Source of the DNA: Tubulanus polymorphus
Taxonomy: Eukaryota; Nemertea; Palaeonemertea; Tubulaniformes; Tubulanidae
Length of the DNA: 64,000 nucleotides
Reading direction: 5' to 3'
NCBI RefSeq assembly: GCF_964204645.1
Contig: NC_134035.1
Span: 7,192,501-7,256,500, forward strand
Of this stretch, positions 12,661 to 24,900 are shown in pieces. Within the stretch, counting starts at the first letter, position 1; each line of letters starts with the position of its first letter. The notes below the pieces were generated by a model, which saw nothing but the letters and a program-made list of their open reading frames with translations, was not told where the DNA came from and did not search any database. Both the position numbers and the translations under genes were made by a program.

Positions 12661-12663
12661 ATC

Positions 12664-12925
12664 AGTAGACCGGGTGCGCAGGTACATGCGCAGCTTTCCG
12701 AACGAAAACTGGCGGCACCAATCAGATTGCTCGTTGTATAATCGTTGAGGCAAATTTCAAGGAAGAACTATAAATGGGAAAACCCGGGCTAAAATAAAAC
12801 GGGATTTCTGATTGGCTAAAAATCACGTCATCTGAACTGCGCATGTATCTGCGCGCACGGTCGATTATGGCAGGGTTTCGTGCCGTGGCAATCTCGATGC
12901 CATCAGGTTCGAATCCCTGCCGGCG
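12664..12925. mobile_element. MITE-like element with CCAAT/TATA core and tRNA-like end (copy 1)
   Basis: This copy aligns along nearly all its length with the reverse complement of 28561-28880. The core holds ACCAATCAGATTG, then AACTATAAATGG, then TGATTGGCT. Flanking arms carry inverted copies of a TGCGCAGGTACATGCGCA-type motif. The right end carries GGTTCGAATCCCTGC, which matches a tRNA B-box. The left tRNA-like end seen in the other copy is missing here. Confidence 0.65.
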
Positions 12926-13379
12926 GAGGATGCCGACCTACGAGCTCTTGCGACTGGGAGCGACGCGGTTTCTTCTAGTAATACTGGGATTCGAACGCAC
13001 AATGGTAATGAGATGCGTTTTGAAATAATTTTTTGAAGGCTCGATAAAATTTCTTAATTTAATCTCCTCCATTTGGATTCACGGCGTTGCTTCGACCATA
13101 AAGACCAGTATTTATGCTTCAGGTCAAGACTATTACCATATAGTCTATCAATCATGGAATGGAACCGGTGGGTGGGGTTAGGAATTGCCACATGACAACT
13201 AGAATCGCGGATCGCGTCGCTCCGACCTACGCGCTCTTGCGATTGGCAGAAACTAGTCGCACACAGTCGCCAATTATCACGTCGCAAGGCCGACCTACGC
13301 CCGGCTTGAGGGCTTAAGGGCTGTATGTCCTGTTGCCTGCTGTTGTCTGGGCTGGAGGGCTGTGTGTGCCATGGAGTCT

Positions 13380-14780
13380 ATGAATACCCTCCATTAGTTT
13401 TTTGACCATGTTACCAAGATGAAGCTAATCGTAGAAGTAAAATCTCTCAAGTTTTTGCTAGGGAATAAAACTTTACTTTTATCACTACCTGAAGGGAACA
13501 TAAAAAGGAAAGACCAAAAAGGGTTTTTTCTATCATCGATATGAAATAATAGAATGTTTAACATGGCAAGTCATTGTAAATTTACATCGAAGAACATTTT
13601 AGATTATCAGGAGCTGCAGATCATAGTTTCTACAAGTCAGCAAACACAAACAATATAAAGTTCAGTTAGGATTCATATAAGATATTGTTTATTTCTTTCT
13701 CGGCAAACATAAATGCAGCCCTTTTTTTGGGGTTTCACCCTGAAATGGAATTAAGACTTAGTAATTTGAAATCAATTTACAAAATTGCCGACAGCTTTTG
13801 AAATGTTCATCATTCCAGTGAAACACATAGATTAGTTAAAAACATGTAGTAGTTTTTAAACAGTTTGTCAGTTCGTTAGGGTTTCCCAGTTAGGGTCGGA
13901 GTGAAGGGTATGAATATACGAATGGACGCTGTTTGAATATTGATTTTTGTTTATATTTTGCATTTCATGGTGATGAAGTGGAAGAGTCAACAGTTTGCAG
14001 CTGGTGGTGGGGTGTGAAGTTCCTCCCCACTCATTCAAAGGATTTATACCGGATATATGACACAAAGATCGTTCGAGCATTCCTTCATGGCCAAACTTTG
14101 CAGAATATCGGCGAAGTGATGAATAAGTGCTGCTTGAATATTGGCTTTTTATATATTGATGGTGAAATGGAGGGGTGCACAGTCTACAGCTGCTGCACTG
14201 TAAGTTCTAAGTTACTTATCCAGGTGATTTGTGGATATATGACACAAACCTTGTTTGAGTTTTCCCTTATAAACCTTATTCTTGGAGATCGATGAAGAGT
14301 TTGACAGCATACTTTTTTCGGGGCAGACATCAATGTGACCCATCCTCCTCTTTATCGACGAAATGACCATCTAAGATATATTGGAAAATTACAACGGTAA
14401 TGCTTAAGTTATGTGTTATGAACTGAGCTAAATCGGACATTCGAATTGCGGGATTCGAACACCATCGACCAGAATTAATCGAGCGACGTTAATTGTAACG
14501 GAATTAAATGATAAATATCACTTTTATGTTTTCATTATAGACATTGACGTAATATCATCAGTACTCTAGAATTGACTACCGTCTTTTCTTTTTGCACTTA
14601 AGTTAGAAATTATCATCGAAATCAAAAGATGAAGGGTCACTTTTGAGTGAACATGGGTTAGGTTTTAATACGTATAAATATATTTGAATAATCAACCATT
14701 CATCAGTCGCTGAACAATCTAAGTAGTTTGTCTACTAAATGCGTATCAAATAATACAACAATTTATACACAATTCAGATC
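13380..14780. other. Intergenic, no gene seen; imperfect duplication
   Basis: There is no supported exon. The stretches around 13930-14080 and 14110-14260 are similar, both with GAATATTG, a TGCAG or TACAGCTG block and TATGACACAAA, which suggests an old tandem duplication of about 180 bp. A GGGATTCGAAC word near 14451 may be a tRNA-derived scrap. Confidence 0.4.
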
Positions 14781-16800
14781 AAGTCACATTGGACAGAGAT
14801 TAAGATTTAAGTACCGGTACGCTGTTTTTTTTTGTAACAGATGTAGTTTTGGCGGAAAGCGCTCGCTTCTTTTTCCAGGCTTTTTCGAGATAGCGGCGGT
14901 CTTTGGAACGATCATTTGGCCATCGGTAGATTTACTGAATTTGTCGCACGCTTTCGGTTGAAATTTGTGAAATTTTGATACGAGTATAGGTCCTTCTCGG
15001 CATCTGATTTCTGTCACCAAACCGCCTGGGAAACAACTAATTTTCGTAATTTTGCTACTACAGTGTATGGCGTAATTACCTTGGCCATGTATTGCTCTGC
15101 GAATATCAGCATATTGCAATTTAACGATCTCGTGTAATTTTTCATGAATCAGCGTTTTGTCCAATAAAGAAGTTTCCAGTTTCTAGGCGCCATTTTGTGG
15201 CGGTCCCGCAAGGTCCCCATTGTTGCGATAATTTGCGCTCATTTTTAAAACATAAGTTTAGATTGAATATCATATAGTTCTGCAGTCCCTTGCTCGACGA
15301 AATCAATTTACACACCATTTTAAAGGAAATGAAATGCAGATATTTGCTGGCGATTCTTGGAATTTTTGAACGCAACAATTGAGAACAGTGACGATGTGAA
15401 ACCAAGGACCGTATATCTTAACCGTGCGTAAAAGAAATCGCAATATTTATTAATTTTAAAATATCTTAGTATCTCTTAAAGCTATATTTCCTATTTTCAC
15501 AGAGGTTAAAGAGGGTTATTTGCAGTTTAAGCCTGCGTTAAAATCTTTTGAATATCTTACCTGACGACTGATCTGTACCCGCTTGAGTTTGAGATTACGC
15601 GCAAAAGGGGTCTCCCACTGCGCATTGCAATTTCACTGAACATTGAGATTTGCGACAAGAAATTTTTAAATGCAATTTGATTTCTTCACATTTTCCATGG
15701 GGATATTTTGAGATGATAATCCATATCTTCTTTGTACCGTATTTTGGCGGGGGCAATTCGTTAATCTGGTTTCGGGATCCGGTTTGTCCCGCTATTGAAG
15801 TGTGAACGGCCCAGTTGAGGAATTGTCGTATACAGCCCGTCCAGCCTAGCGCCGATTTTGTGTTCGGTGAAATCAAACGTTTTAGAGTCGATGGTGAAAT
15901 GTGCCAGTCAATTTAAACGCTTAGGACATATTTAACACATATCTCTCTCTGGTAATCCCTCATTCTTCGATCATACGATGAATTTAATGAATCTCAACCT
16001 TCTTGCTGGGAAACATCGACCAGAAAACCTTACTGATATAAAATTGCAATATAATATTTAAAGGGGTTCATATCTGTCCCCCATTTGATATTCTGTTTTA
16101 GGGGGTCAACGTCCAGTTTGGCAACTTTCAGCTGCGCCGCATATTCAAAAATATATAAAAACTTAGATTTTTTTTCTAGTGTCCAACCATGAGTGGTACA
16201 ATCGGTTGAAACGCAAATTAGGTTCTCAACTAGGCCACATTTGCAACCAACACAGCAAGTCCCCACTCTTACAAGAAATCCTTTAATTTCCCAACGCTAC
16301 AAAACTCGAATTCATCAAAACACTCAAAGTCCATTTTCAACCATACGAAAATAAAGGTAATATATAACCATCAGAAGCAATAGTGATAATTACAAACCAG
16401 TATAAAATCTTATTTTTGCGATTTCTTTTCACAAATCTCAATGTTCAGTGAAATGGCGGTGTGCAGTGGGAGACCCCTTTTGCGCGTAATCTGAAACTCA
16501 AGCGGGTACAGATCAGTCGTCAGTAAAGATATTTAAAAAAATTCAACGCAGGCTTAAACTGCAAATAACCCTCTTTAACCTCTGTGAAAATAGGAAATAT
16601 AGCTTTAAGAGATACTAAGATATTTTAAAATTAATAAATATTGCGATTTCTTTTACGCACGGTTAAGATATGCGGTCCTTGGTTTCACATCGTCACTGTT
16701 CTCAATTGTTGCGTTCAAAAATTCGGCTCAACTCCAGAACAGGTAAAAGTAGATCTGCCCAGGCTGAGTACATAGCACGTATTCTTCCGCGAGCCAGGTA

Positions 16801-17296
16801 GCCGACCTGTTTTACTCGTCGATAATTCCGACGATTTAGAATTGCCCACCTATTTTACTCGTCGACAATTCCGACGATTTAGAATTGCCAACCTATATTA
16901 CTCGTAGACAATTCCAACGATTTAGAATTGCCGACCTATTTTACTCGTCGACAATTCCGACGATTTAGAATTGCCCACCTATTATACTCGTCGATAATTC
17001 CGACGATTTAGAATTGCCCACCTATTTTACTCGTCGACAATTCCGACGATTTAGAATTGCCAACCTATATTACTCGTAGACAATTCCCACGATTTAGAAT
17101 TGTCGACCTATTTTACTCGTCGACAATTCCGACGATTTTAAATTGCCGACCTATTTTACTCGTCGACAATTCCGACGATTTAGAATTGCCGACCTATTTT
17201 ACTCGTAGACAATTCCGACGATTTAGAATTGCCGACCTATTTTACTCGTCGACAATTCCGACGATTTAGAATTGCCGACCTATTTTACTCGTCGAC
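16801..17296 (+). repeat. 43-bp tandem array, about 11.5 copies
   Basis: The unit contains TTTTACTCGTCGACAATTCC and CGACGATTTAGAATTGCC. The period is 43 bp as checked at 17191, 17234 and 17277. Units differ by a few substitutions. Confidence 0.92.
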
Positions 17297-17297
17297 A

Positions 17298-18295
17298 CCC
17301 TGATATAATGTGGCTGGGATCGAGGGGCTGTGTGTGTGCGTGGATTACCCTGATATAATGTGGCTGGGATCGAGGGGCTGCGTGTTTGCGCGGATTACCC
17401 TGATATAAAGTGGCTGGGATCGAGGGGCTGTGTGTTTGCGCGGATTACCCTGATATAATGTGGCTGGGATCGAGGGGCTGTGTGTGTGCGTGGATTACCC
17501 TTATATAATGTGGCTGGGATCGAGGGGCTGCGTGTTTGCGTGGATTACCCTTGAATAAGGTGGCTGGGATCGAGGGGCTGGGTGTGTGCGTGGATTACCC
17601 TGATATAATGTGGCTGGGATCGAGGGGCTGCGTGTGTGCGTGGATTACCCTGATATAATGTGGCTGGGATCGAGGGGCTGCGTGTGTGCGTGGATTACCC
17701 TGATATAATGTGGCTGGGATCGAGGGGCTGCGTGTGTGCGTGGATTACCCTGATATAATGTGGCTGGGATCGAGGGGCTGCGTGTGTGCGTGGATTACCC
17801 TTATATAATGTGGCTGGGATCGAGGGGCTGCGTGTTTGCGTGGATTACCCTTGAATAAGGTGGCTGGGATCGAGGGGCTGGGTGTGTGCGTGGATTACCC
17901 TTGAATAAAGTGGCTGGGATCGAGGGGCTGCGTGTTTGCGTGGATTACCCTTGAATAAGGTGGCTGGGATTGAGGGGCTGTGTTTTTGCGTGGATTACCC
18001 CTGATATAAAGTGGCTGGGATCGAGGGGCTGTGTGTGTGCGTGGATTACCCTGATATAAAGTGGCTGGGATCGAGGGGCTGTGTGTGTGCGCGGATTACC
18101 CTGATATAAAGTGGCTGGGATCGAGGGGTTGTGTGTTTGCGTGGATTACCCTTGAATAAGGTGGCTGGGATCGAGGGGCTGTGTGTTTGCGTGGATTACC
18201 CTTGAATAAGGTGGCTGGGGTCGAGGGGCTGGGTGTTTGTGTGGATTACCCTGATATAAAATGGCTGGGATGAAGGACCGTGTGTAGATTACCCT
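17298..18295 (+). repeat. 50-bp tandem array, about 20 copies
   Basis: The unit begins CCCTGATATAATGTGGCTGG and ends GTGTGTGCGTGGATTA, with a period of 50 bp (17298, 17348). Variant units carrying CTTGAATAAGG recur in blocks, which suggests multi-unit duplication. Confidence 0.92.
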
Positions 18296-18362
18296 TTATA
18301 GATACAAACTGCAATCGGCATCAAGTGGCCGTGTCGTTGCTTGAAAATTAATCTTCCCTTCA

Positions 18363-18627
18363 ACAATTCTAAATCGTCGGAATTGTCGACGAGTAAAATA
18401 GGTCGGCAATTCTAAATCGTCGGAATTGTCGACGAGTAAAATAGGTCGGCAATTCTAAATCGTCGGAATTGTCGACGAGTAAAATAGGTCGGCAATTCTA
18501 AATCGTCGGAATTGTCGACGAGTAAAATAGGTCGGCAATTCTAAATCGTCGGAATTGTCGACGAGTAAAATAGGTCGGCAATTCTAAATCGTCGGAATTG
18601 TCGACGAGTAAAATAGGTCGGCAATTA
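18363..18627 (-). repeat. 43-bp array in inverted orientation, about 6 copies
   Basis: These units are the reverse complement of the 16801-17296 array. They are nearly identical to each other, so they are more homogeneous than the left array. Confidence 0.9.
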
Positions 18628-19491
18628 GAAACCGAACCACTCACTTCATTAAAGAAAATCCTCCACGATGGAACTATATTGACCTATTCTGGAGTTGAAC
18701 CAAAAATTCCAAGAATCGCCAGCAAATATCTGCATTTCATTTCCTTTAAAATGGTGTATAAATTGATTTCATCGAGCAAGGGACTGCAGAACTATATGAT
18801 ATTCAATCTAAACTTATGTTTTAAAATTGAGCGCAAATTATCGCAACCATAGGGACCTCGAGGGACCGCCTAGAAACTGGAAACTTCTTTATTAATGGGT
18901 ACCGATTTGTTGTTTTTGATCGGTTCAAAAACGAAATCTTTTAAACGCGGTATCAATTTATCATAATACGGCACGAAATCATTTCTTAATTTCGAATTCG
19001 TAATTGCCCGGTTGCTGCAATAAACCTTCTTTTTGGCATTTCTTAAATCGACATTATAATGTTTTTAATTTCTTTGTCAATGCATCCGATTCTATGACGT
19101 AGATATCTTACCGTATTTTCTTCCAAATGTCGGTGGCACAACAGCTGTGCGGCAGTAGGAAACGGCTGCCGAATAGCTTTAAGTATCGCTTTTTCTTCGT
19201 CCGAACCGAAAATATGTTCCGAAAGACCGAGCTCCGTATCAATGTCTCCGACGTCGAGTTTTGTATGCAAATGGCTGAAAAATATTTGGTACGTACAGCA
19301 CTGGCCATCTCAATGCGGACAAACCGGGCCTACCGGGATTTGCGGCTCTCCAGTCGACCAGCCTAATAAATACGGGCTTTTACAAACCGTTACTGTTATG
19401 AAACAAGCACCTAAATTGAATGTACGGTCTACACGAGAACAGATTTACCATCCCCATTTTTACAGCAAAATTTCCGTTCGTCTTTTAATTG

Positions 19492-19629
19492 CTGGGCTCA
19501 GCTGTTTCACAAAAAAGTTTAACTCAAATTTTTGGCGTAATTGCTATTGGTTACTTCATATTTTCAATGAGGACAACAATTCAAACTTAACCGTTTTAGG
19601 CTTAAACTTTTTCGTGAAACAGGTCCCAG
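19492..19629. mobile_element. Small inverted-repeat MITE
   Basis: The left end carries CTGTTTCACAAAAAAGTTTAA-like sequence and the right end carries its complement, both next to CTGGG/CCCAG termini. The element is 138 bp. It lies inside the MULE coding relic, between the ALLYLD block and the VDRTFNLG block. Confidence 0.6.
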
Positions 19630-20599
19630 GTCTAGATATAGGAGAGCCATAGGTGGCGCCCCGTTCTTAGAACCAATAACTTCCTGTACGAATTCGCTGT
19701 AGTTAAGCATGTTCATAACAGATTGCACCTCATCGGCTACATTTTGTCTATTCTCCCTAGAAGGTGTACTTTGTAGGGATTGCTTGATATTTTGAACCTG
19801 TTTCAAATTTCGAGGTGTACTTGCGGAGTTATCGAGCATCATTTGTGTGTAGATTTCACGTGGATTGACATCTTTTACTGAACTCTAAATTTTATCGATA
19901 TGGTTTCCGTCGTAGTCCAAATATATTTGTAATCTATAATTCTTTCGCATTTCCATGAGTAGTAGTGCATGTCGGCATAGTTCTTAAAAAATTCGACAAG
20001 TGCCACTTTATTGTTTTCATCAAATGAATCCTGAGATTTTTCAATCCAGGTAACTCGACGCTTGTAGGTATTGTCTCTGTTTAATGTGCTGTACGATACC
20101 TTTATACGCATTATATCCGATTCGTCGGGTTGGGGATCACATGGCTGCCACTTGGCTTTCTGTTTCGTGCAGTACCATTCATTTTTCATCTCGAAAAAAC
20201 TGAAAAGGTATTTAGAATATATAGTAAAATTTACACAGAGTAATTCTATGAGTTTAAAGATACTGTAATTAAATTTCATCGGGTTTTAGACTCTAAACTA
20301 CCCGATGTGTATTAGAAGTAGAAATATACTCGTATGTACGTTGTTTCGTTGATGACGATTTCGAATCCCACGCACCGCAATCATCGATGAATAAACTGTT
20401 ATTAACTTTTTTGCGGCTTTTCGAAATTTTTTATTCTCCACGATGAAAAAGACGTCATTCTTTGTACCCTTCGGTGAACCGATTAAGGAAGGAATGTATT
20501 TCAATGCGACGATACAAGCATCAAACGAGAGAAGATGGTCGTTGTAAATTTTTTGTGAATTTTCGGGTATAAATAAAGATAAACCATCGTAGTTCATTA

Positions 20600-21530
20600 G
20601 CTATGAATAGAAAAAGGCCATCAGCCGCTCGCGATGACACGATGAAACGATGAAAATCGAATCATCCCGAATACCTTTGCAATTTTTATGAGGGCCTCGA
20701 GTTGGATTCAATCACTCGACTGAGCTGTCATTGAGACTGCTTCATCCTTTAATTCTGATTGACTATTAACATTTTCGTCAGAACATCGACAGCGTAGCCT
20801 GCACACCTTAACCTTTTTAGCGCACGGTAAAATCGCACGCGGAAATATCAAACATGTTTCATTTTTTGCGATGAAGCGATGATGCGATCAAATCGGCTCT
20901 GGATGCCACCGCATACCTTTACGATGATGCGATAAAACTATGCGATGGAACTATCATACGATCAATCGCAAAGGTGTGCGCCGGGCTGCCTAGCCTTGCT
21001 AACCCTCACGGTTTCACTGTATTTTCGTTACATAGCCGGGCGAGCGTGTTTACGTTGTCGGTCGACGTCGCACGTACGTATACCACGCGGTCAATCCACG
21101 AATGTAGAGACAGATGAAACTTTATGAACTTATGGGTTACCAAATTTATTTGAGGGTAATGAGTACGTAAATGCAGAAACAATTAAGACAGTGTCTGCAT
21201 TGTCTTTGTTTTTAGATTATTCCAGTATAGGCCTGCTTTTATTTCATGGTTAGTAATAATGACCCAACAATACAGGACAAAAGTACCCTAACAAAATGGC
21301 GGCTAGCAACTGTAAAATGGTTTATTCACTGATGTTGTTAAACATAAATATGGAAATAAAGGAGCATTTCCGGCCCAAGTCCGATATACGACATTATAGT
21401 GCAACGTGTAGAGATACTTTTGGAGTAAATCAGGGAATTAATGCGCAAGCTGAAATATAAAAGCGTAGTAATATGGAACTAAAAGAAGTTCCATGAAAAT
21501 AGATCCTTGATTGGGGATCCATATTCTACA
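20600..21530. other. Repeat-rich intergenic sequence
   Basis: Positions 20800-20992 have inverted ends (AGCCTGCACACCTT and AAGGTGTGCGCCGGGCT) around CGATG-rich sequence, so a small transposon is likely. Positions 21294-21317 carry AAAATGGCGGCTAGCAACTG, resembling the terminus of the CTAGGCGCCATTTTG family. No exon is supported. Confidence 0.4.
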
Positions 21531-21910
21531 GCTGATGACACGCGACACCTTACATACTAGGGTGATGACTCTAAATGACGGTTGACAGATGACACCCAAC
21601 ACACCAGTTAGGTGACGACTCGACAGGACGGTTGACAGATGACACCCTACACACCAGTTAGGTGACGACTCCACAGGACGGTTGACAGATAACACCATAC
21701 ACACCAGTTAGGTGACGACTCGACAGGACGGTTGACAGATGACACCCAACACACCAGTTAGGTGACGACTCGACTGGACGGTTGACAGATGACACCCTAC
21801 ACACCAGTTAGGTGACGACTCCACAGGACGGTTGACAGGTGGACACCCTACACACCAGTTAGGTGACGACTCCACAGGACGTTTGACATGTGACACCCTA
21901 CACATCCTCC
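21530..21910. repeat. 50-bp tandem array, about 7 copies
   Basis: The unit includes ACACCAGTTAGGTGACGACT and GGACGGTTGACAGATGACAC. The period is 50 bp (21601 and 21651). Units at both edges are diverged. Confidence 0.9.
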
Positions 21911-24900
21911 CTATGATAACCCAAGATGAACGACACGTCTGGTTGCATTAGAAGAGAAAAAAAATATCATTGAAAAGTAAACGTCGTGGCCATCTGCAAT
22001 TCGATCGAATTGAAACCCCACCGATACGATTACGAGCGCAGCGTCATACCACAAGACCAACGAGCTCGCTGACAACCATGTGAATGTTTTAACTATCTAT
22101 AGTACCTCACCTTACCCTAATCCTATCCCTAGGGGTAAAACGGAACCCTCTGGACCCTCTTCTCACCCTTTTGACACTAACCCTATCGAAACCCTAGCCC
22201 TAAACCCAATATATATAGTAATAATTTACGGTAAGATAGTGGAAGTAAATACTTTAAATATCCACTTCGGCTAAATATACGGTTAAATATCCACTTCGTA
22301 AAAGGCTAAACGCTGGTGTAATAATCTTGGGTCTGTATCGCAGTCCGGAAAAATCCAGCGTTTCGGCGTTAAGCGGTTACCCCCTGGTGAAAGTGCTTCT
22401 GGAGTTGGCTTAAAGAATAAATGCCTTGTCGCATACATGGTACGACATCCTTTACGAAATAAATTATCCCCAGCGCTTTTGAGGTTCGATAGAATTCATG
22501 CTTGAATCAGCTGCTAGCTGTACTGACAGATTGGATGTTGATATTTCGTTTTTATACCGAAATAAAGTAAGCACGCTCAATGAAGCAGGAACTATAATAG
22601 GTACATATGGGGACGCTTATTCACGCATGAACTTGCCTGTTTTGACAGTGAAATCACTGAAGTGCATGCGAATTTGCCCCGGAAATAGACTTGCAATTTT
22701 ATGCATGTACCTTTTTGGTATTTTCGAAATATTAAACATATATAGGCCTATGTCATCCGCAACCTTATGATTCTACACACTGCATATAAGATAGACAATG
22801 ACAATCTATAATGAAGAAAATATCAGCAAAAGGCAGATGAAATTAAAGCCACACTGTAGTCATGGTTGACAGGTTGCCTCTCGTCGTTTACTCTAACTGT
22901 CAACTGTCAACTGTCAAACGCTGTTAACACTGACCGAAGAACGCAGTGTAACTCTACACACGCACTATAATGTCGTATACTGGACTAGCACCGCATTTCC
23001 TTTTGAAGAGAATGTCCCTGTGCTGTCAACATTGGTAAGTAATTTTTAAGAATATTCCATACTTGGGAGAATATTACCAGGTACCTTTATAGTGTCCGAT
23101 GTTGGTCACACTAGGATCATAGAGCGATGGAGTTTATTGTGGATACAACCACTTCCAGGACGGGTTGAAGGGAGCAATAGCTTTGATTCAGTGTTATAAA
23201 ACCTACAGTGAAAAATTGATTACTGACGAGTTAAATTTCAAACTTGGTAGGCTAAGTTATGAAAATATTTCTTGCTCGTTCATTTCATCGATATTTTCAT
23301 GGTTACAGATGCCGTTCGCAAATCTTATAACTGAATCAGACATCATGGAAGTTATGCGAAATCACATGCTGCTGGATTGAGTTGGCTGTCAAGAGGAAAC
23401 TAACACCATAACGAATCTTAGAATAAACTGACTATGTCTAATTCTTGATTTCTTAAATCGATAAGTAGATTACTACAATTCGTAGTAAGGTTGTGCTTTT
23501 TCATGGTTTGTTAGTTTTGATTTTATTTTTGGAGTTAATTATGTCATATGTAAACCATTTGTTAATCATAAAATGTTATTTCTATATGTGTTTCAAGTAT
23601 ATTTGCTTGTTTCTGGTTTTATTGGTAGCTTATCAGGCTAACATTTCGGTTGGTATTGAGTCATATTCAGATTTAATATGATCTGCAAACAGGTTGGGTG
23701 GAGGTCTAGACGCAGACGTTGTTATTCCATGTTCATACGACGTTGGACTGACATGTTATAATTTGGTTTAAATCTAGTTGGATATTGGTTGTTTTATGGC
23801 GTTGATTTCTCGTCGGACTATGAACGTCGATTCACTTTTCAAAATCATTCTACAGACGACGTCGAAACAGAACGTCGTTTCAACGTTGATTCAACGTTGA
23901 TGTGCCCACTGGGGCCCTGGTCCAGTGTCATTGCACTGTGTCGTACACGCAGCAACTGTTGGTAACGTAGACATTTTATACAATGATCAATGTCGTGAGT
24001 ATGGAGGCATCTCGACTAGGACCTTTTGCCGATCGTTAGTAGCATTGGTGAATGTTGGTGAATATATGATAATAATCAAAAGGATAACGATAGGATTTTG
24101 GCAAAGAAGCAGAAAACCCTGATTACAGTATAGATGTGTAGATTATTACAACCGACTTAGAGATATTTTACATATTTTCAAGCGTTATCACTTTATGCAA
24201 CAAATGAATGAAACCGAAACGAATGTTCTATGAACTCCATATTCCATGCGCGTAAGTAAACGTGAAACTTTAACACGTGTGAACATTGGAAATTGGAACC
24301 CAATCCTTAAAAGAAACGTAAAATTCAGAGAGACCTGAGCTAGAACCTAGTCTTTTTTTCGCAACATGATTGGATCATTCGTGAAAATTACAAGCACAAC
24401 AGCTGGCATTCCCTTTTGAACAACGTAGTGCGGTTTTATTTCAACAGAATCTTTCAAGAACGCGATTCTATTTCAACGGAATATTTCATGTTATGCAGCT
24501 ATCAATGTGAATCGTGAATCCTGACCTAACCCCCCCTCCCCCCAAGTGAGATATACGTCGGATCTGCATATAAGCCTGGGCGTATCAACATCGAAACGTC
24601 GTTAGGTGGATGGCGAATATTAAATGTTGGTTGCTCGACGGATGTCTGACTTCCTCTCTCTCCAGGGATTTTTGTTGGGAGTCTCGGAATTCTGACGAAA
24701 ATATTCGCGTGAACGTGAAATCTTGACGAACAGAAACTTTTAATCATATTGTTAAAAGAATAACTGTTCCTGTCAACCTAACACGTGAACATTTGGTCCG
24801 ACTAGCCCATAGGTGGCGTTTTGACGGAAGGCCGCGGCTGAGTCCGTGTTTCCATTGACGAGTTAAGGTCTGCGATGGCAACGGAACCACAATCATTCTC

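Larger units (their letters stand above)
16725..18701. mobile_element. Foldback-like element made of inverted tandem arrays
   Basis: The ends are inverted: GGCTCAACTCCAG on the left and CTGGAGTTGAACC on the right. They are flanked by an exact 8-bp direct duplication AAAAATTC (16717-16724 and 18702-18709), and removing the element restores the host arm sequence. Inside, in order, are a 43-bp array (16801-17296), a 50-bp array (17298-18295) and the 43-bp array again in inverted orientation (18363-18627). No coding sequence is present. Length is 1977 bp. Confidence 0.8.
15163..18893. mobile_element. Inverted-repeat transposon inserted in the MULE relic
   Basis: The termini are inverted copies of AATAAAGAAGTTTCCAGTTT followed by CTAGGCG. 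The left arm runs 15163 to about 15625. The right arm is its complement at about 16450-16716 and continues at 18710-18893, because a second element interrupts it. Without that insert the element is about 1.75 kb with arms of over 400 bp. The middle (about 15630-16440) shows no transposase. It divides the MULE reading frame between 18900 and 15162. Confidence 0.75.
14784..20597 (-). pseudogene. MULE-type transposase relic, interrupted by nested insertions
   Basis: Minus-strand pieces are in order from 20.6 kb down. The upstream pieces at 20298-20597 and 19875-20279 are unrecognised and only possibly part of it. At 19660-19842 there is an ADEVQSVMN...ALLYLD block. At 19040-19425 come VDRTFNLGACFIT, then GPVCPH, an in-frame TGA, CCTYQIFFSHL, then FGSDEEKAILKAIRQPFP and LLCHRHLEENT. 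At 18900-19042 comes more coding-like sequence. At 14784-15162 a C-terminal part holds YADIRRAIHGQGNY, VSKFHKFQPKACDKFSKS and PKTAAISKKPGKR. The Asp-containing block followed by FGSDEEKA and an L-C-x-R-H motif resembles invertebrate Mutator-like transposases as I know them. A stop, a small inverted-repeat insertion and a large nested insertion make it inactive. Confidence 0.6.

Noticed and set aside
12193..12748. Several overlapping frames of 119-140 codons on both strands
   Set aside because: They overlap each other in GC-richer repeat sequence, show no domain, and the region matches dispersed repeats.
17057..17269. Repetitive 70-codon open frame with RRQFRRF-like units
   Set aside because: It is translation of the 43-bp tandem array; no start context or conservation is visible.
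16717..18709. CRISPR-like array interpretation of the regular 43/50-bp units
   Set aside because: Units are contiguous without unique spacers, and the genome is clearly animal.
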